Shown piece after piece: positions 6,276-8,104 of a stretch of 8,104 nucleotides of DNA. Position numbers and translations under genes: made by a program. Source of the stretch: Cytophagales bacterium. Its GTDB lineage: Bacteria > Bacteroidota > Bacteroidia > Cytophagales > Cyclobacteriaceae. The stretch covers positions 1 through 8,104 of the forward strand of contig JAJCYL010000272.1 of NCBI GenBank assembly GCA_029262955.1. The letters run 5' to 3'. The notes under the pieces are model-generated. The model had not been told where the DNA came from. It saw nothing but the letters and a program-made list of their open reading frames with translations, and ran no database searches. The stretch's first letter is position 1; every line of letters starts with the position of its first letter.

Positions 6276-7904
6276 ATGAGATACTGGCGCTATTTATTCC
6301 TAATTACTGTACTGGGAGCCTGCAAAAAACAACCACAGGCTGATTTGGTTCTTAGAAATGGCAGAATATTTACTACGAACGAAAGCAGGCCATTTGTTGA
6401 GGCTCTAGCCAGTCTGGATGGACGAATAATAGCTTTGGGTTCAGATAATGATATTGTGTCATACGAAGGGTCAAATACCAATGTTATCGACCTTGAAGGT
6501 AAATTGGTCTTGCCAGGATTTATTGACACCCATACGCATGCCTTTTGGGGAGGTCAACGCTTGTCAGAGATAAACTTGAACCAGTCACAAACAGTTGAAG
6601 AATTGCAGGAGAAATTGCGCCAATGGATTGAAGGCAATTCAATTCCCCCAGGTGAGCCTGTATGGGGTGTAGGACCCTTCCCACGGGCGGAGCTGTTTGG
6701 AGCACTTGGCTGGCCCACTAAAGAAATCCTTGATGAGGCAGCACCCGATAATCCGGTTGTTTTGAGTCGTGGAGGCGGACATGCCTTTTGGGTCAATTCA
6801 AAAGCGCTGGAAATGGCAGGCATTACTGGTAGTACACCTCAAGTTGATGGTGGTGAAATTGTTATAGGATCTAATGGTGAGCTCACAGGTATCTTCAAGG
6901 AAACGGCTCAGGACTTGATTACTACATCGATTCCCCATGTCGTGGACATGAAGACCAATTTCCAGAAAGCCATGGAGCATGCTATCTCTTTGGGGCTAAC
7001 CGGGATTACAATTATGCCACTAACTGAGGGGCAAAAAGGATTTGAGGTATTAAAGAAACTGGAGTCTGAAGGAGAATTGGATATTCGAGTCAATTTGGCT
7101 TATGCTCCTGTCCAGCTGGATTCATTAGTAGAGTCTGGTGCCAAAACAGGGGACGGAAATGAGTTGGTAACCATTGGTCCAATCAAGATTTTTATGGATG
7201 GTTCCCTGGGTGCCCTCTCCGCATTTATGTATGAGCCTTTTACTGATAATCCCGGGAATAGCGGGATTTCAAGGTATGAGAAAGCTGATTTAAATGAATT
7301 AGTCAGTCGGGCACATACAAATAATTTCCAGGTGGCCATACATGCTATTGGCGACCAGGCAGTGACCTGGGCTTTAGATGCCATTGAAGCTGCTCAATCT
7401 GAAGATGAGAGAAAAGGGTTAAGACACCGTATCGAACACAATACGGTCAATATTCTTGAAGACGTACCACGATTTTCCGAATTGGGAGTTGTCGCATCAA
7501 TGCAACCACATATTACAGGCAATCAGGAATATCGTGAACGTCGACTGGGAGTGGAGAGAGCACACCGAGTTGATATGTGGAGATCATTACTGGATAAGGG
7601 AGCAATGCTTGGTTGGAGTACCGACTGGCCAGTTAATTCCCTAAATCCCATTGACATTATTTATGATATAGTGACAAGATATCCTGAACAGCGATTATCG
7701 ATAGAAGAAGCAATTAAGTACTACAGTTCCGGTTCGGCATATGCTGGTCATGCAGAAACAAGCCGCGGTTCCCTTGAAATTGGTAAGTTGGCAGACATGG
7801 TTGTACTATCACAGAACCTCTTCTCTATTCCCAAAGAAGCAATCAAGAAGACCAAAGTAATTTACACTATCATGAATGGTCGGATCGTCTTCTCAGCTAA
7901 TTAA
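6276..7904 (+). CDS. Lipoprotein amidohydrolase, YtcJ-like (amidohydrolase family 3)
   Basis: A 542-residue metal-dependent hydrolase. The N-terminus MRYWRYLFLITVLGACKK is a lipoprotein signal with lipobox LGAC and Cys16 as the lipidated residue, so the enzyme is expected to be anchored on the periplasmic side or outer membrane. The composite beta-sandwich of the family is marked by LVLRNGRIFT (24-33), and GKLVLPGFIDTHTH carries metal ligands His86 and His88. Further likely active-site residues are Lys304 in IKIFMDGSLG, His356 in IHAIGD, His388 in HRIEHN and Asp450 in WSTDWPV. GGGHAFWVNSKAL (166-178) is a family signature. The C-terminus (GSLEIGKLADMVVL) closes the sandwich. Family members hydrolyse amide, formamide or cyclic C-N bonds; the substrate here cannot be told. 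All catalytic residues look present and the length is normal for the family. The gene follows the permease by 85 bases that contain a G-rich repeat. CAAATTTG at 6264-6271 resembles a -7 box with one mismatch but would start transcription at the ATG itself. Confidence 0.94.
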   Translation: MRYWRYLFLITVLGACKKQPQADLVLRNGRIFTTNESRPFVEALASLDGRIIALGSDNDIVSYEGSNTNVIDLEGKLVLPGFIDTHTHAFWGGQRLSEINLNQSQTVEELQEKLRQWIEGNSIPPGEPVWGVGPFPRAELFGALGWPTKEILDEAAPDNPVVLSRGGGHAFWVNSKALEMAGITGSTPQVDGGEIVIGSNGELTGIFKETAQDLITTSIPHVVDMKTNFQKAMEHAISLGLTGITIMPLTEGQKGFEVLKKLESEGELDIRVNLAYAPVQLDSLVESGAKTGDGNELVTIGPIKIFMDGSLGALSAFMYEPFTDNPGNSGISRYEKADLNELVSRAHTNNFQVAIHAIGDQAVTWALDAIEAAQSEDERKGLRHRIEHNTVNILEDVPRFSELGVVASMQPHITGNQEYRERRLGVERAHRVDMWRSLLDKGAMLGWSTDWPVNSLNPIDIIYDIVTRYPEQRLSIEEAIKYYSSGSAYAGHAETSRGSLEIGKLADMVVLSQNLFSIPKEAIKKTKVIYTIMNGRIVFSAN

Positions 7905-7961
7905 ATAGTTGCTATCGATTAAACCCACCGAAAGATTCCATATACACAGCACCAAATGCAG

Positions 7962-8104
7962 CTATGCCTCTTTCACCTGCGCACTGGCATTGCCATAGAC
8001 CATGAAACGAGTTGGATCCACACTCCCGAGAAATCGCTCAGCAAATTTGCTGCCGAAATTCCCCAGGTGTACCATCGTCGCATCCGAATCGGCATAGCGC
8101 TCAT
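7962..8104 (-). CDS. Partial gene, C-terminal end of a putative antibiotic-biosynthesis-monooxygenase (ABM)-like protein
   Basis: On the minus strand an open frame enters from the right edge and ends at TAG (plus 7964-7962), giving the last 46 residues: it reads ERYADSDATMVHLGNFGSK, continues with FAERFLGSVDPTRFMVYGNA and ends SAQVKEA. The order ERYADSDA, then HLGNF, then a PTRF-VYG-S ending recalls the C-terminal half of small ferredoxin-like-fold proteins of the ABM / quinol-monooxygenase group, where a helix is followed by the last strand. Only the end is visible, so the start, length and active-site residues are not known. The gene converges on the amidohydrolase gene, with 57 bases between the stop codons and no clear hairpin terminator. 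The coding call is good because the frame is open to the edge and protein-like. The family name is from remembered patterns only and is moderate. Confidence 0.7.
   Translation of the reverse strand, partial: ERYADSDATMVHLGNFGSKFAERFLGSVDPTRFMVYGNASAQVKEA

Noticed and set aside
7456..7644. 62-codon plus-strand open frame inside the amidohydrolase gene
   Set aside because: Out-of-frame shadow; the true frame holds Asp450 and other family motifs over the same bases.
7905..7961. Bidirectional terminator between the convergent genes (ATAG TTG CTAT at 7905-7915)
   Set aside because: A 4-bp AT-rich stem with a 3-base loop and no adjacent T-run is not credible as an intrinsic terminator.

Overview
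The window looks like chromosomal DNA from a Bacteroidota bacterium, probably of the Cytophagales type. The signs are promoter-like elements that fit the Bacteroidota primary sigma factor (TTTG, about 19-20 bases, TAnnTTTG), A-rich start contexts mostly without usable Shine-Dalgarno sequences, a histidine kinase fused to a receiver and an AraC-type DNA-binding domain, a long FtsX/MacB-type permease of the kind that is very numerous in this phylum, and a BatE-like TPR-SH3 protein. The genus is not determined. I see no insertion sequence, CRISPR array, phage gene or sign of recent transfer.

Layout from left to right: a tRNA-Lys(UUU) gene on the minus strand, cut by the left edge (1-54). Next is a short divergent control region in which the tRNA promoter runs into the first codons of the neighbouring gene. 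On the plus strand follow a BatE-like envelope protein (132-875), a 922-residue hybrid sensor kinase/response regulator with a periplasmic TPR sensor and a C-terminal AraC domain (928-3696), an 8-TM FtsX/MacB-family permease (3800-6190) and a lipoprotein amidohydrolase of the YtcJ-like family (6276-7904). At the right edge, on the minus strand and convergent, is the 3' end of a small gene (7962-8104) that resembles antibiotic-biosynthesis-monooxygenase-fold proteins. That fragment is short but readable.

The four plus-strand genes are separated by gaps of 52, 103 and 85 bases, with no convincing intrinsic terminator between them, so read-through is possible but not shown. All four products are predicted to sit in or face the cell envelope. 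The sensor is a one-protein two-component system that would read a periplasmic signal through TPRs and act directly on DNA; the permease beside it is the most obvious candidate target. This functional link is inferred from position only.

The most unusual non-coding signals are a (GTGGGT)n hexamer tract with six GGG runs between the permease and amidohydrolase genes, which matches a short-loop G-quadruplex motif; a perfect 7-bp inverted repeat with an alternative pairing partner just before the GTG start of the sensor gene; and the overlapping divergent promoters at the left. No gene cluster here is clearly a new defence or biosynthetic system. The parts belong to known families, and what is interesting is their combination and the intergenic structure.
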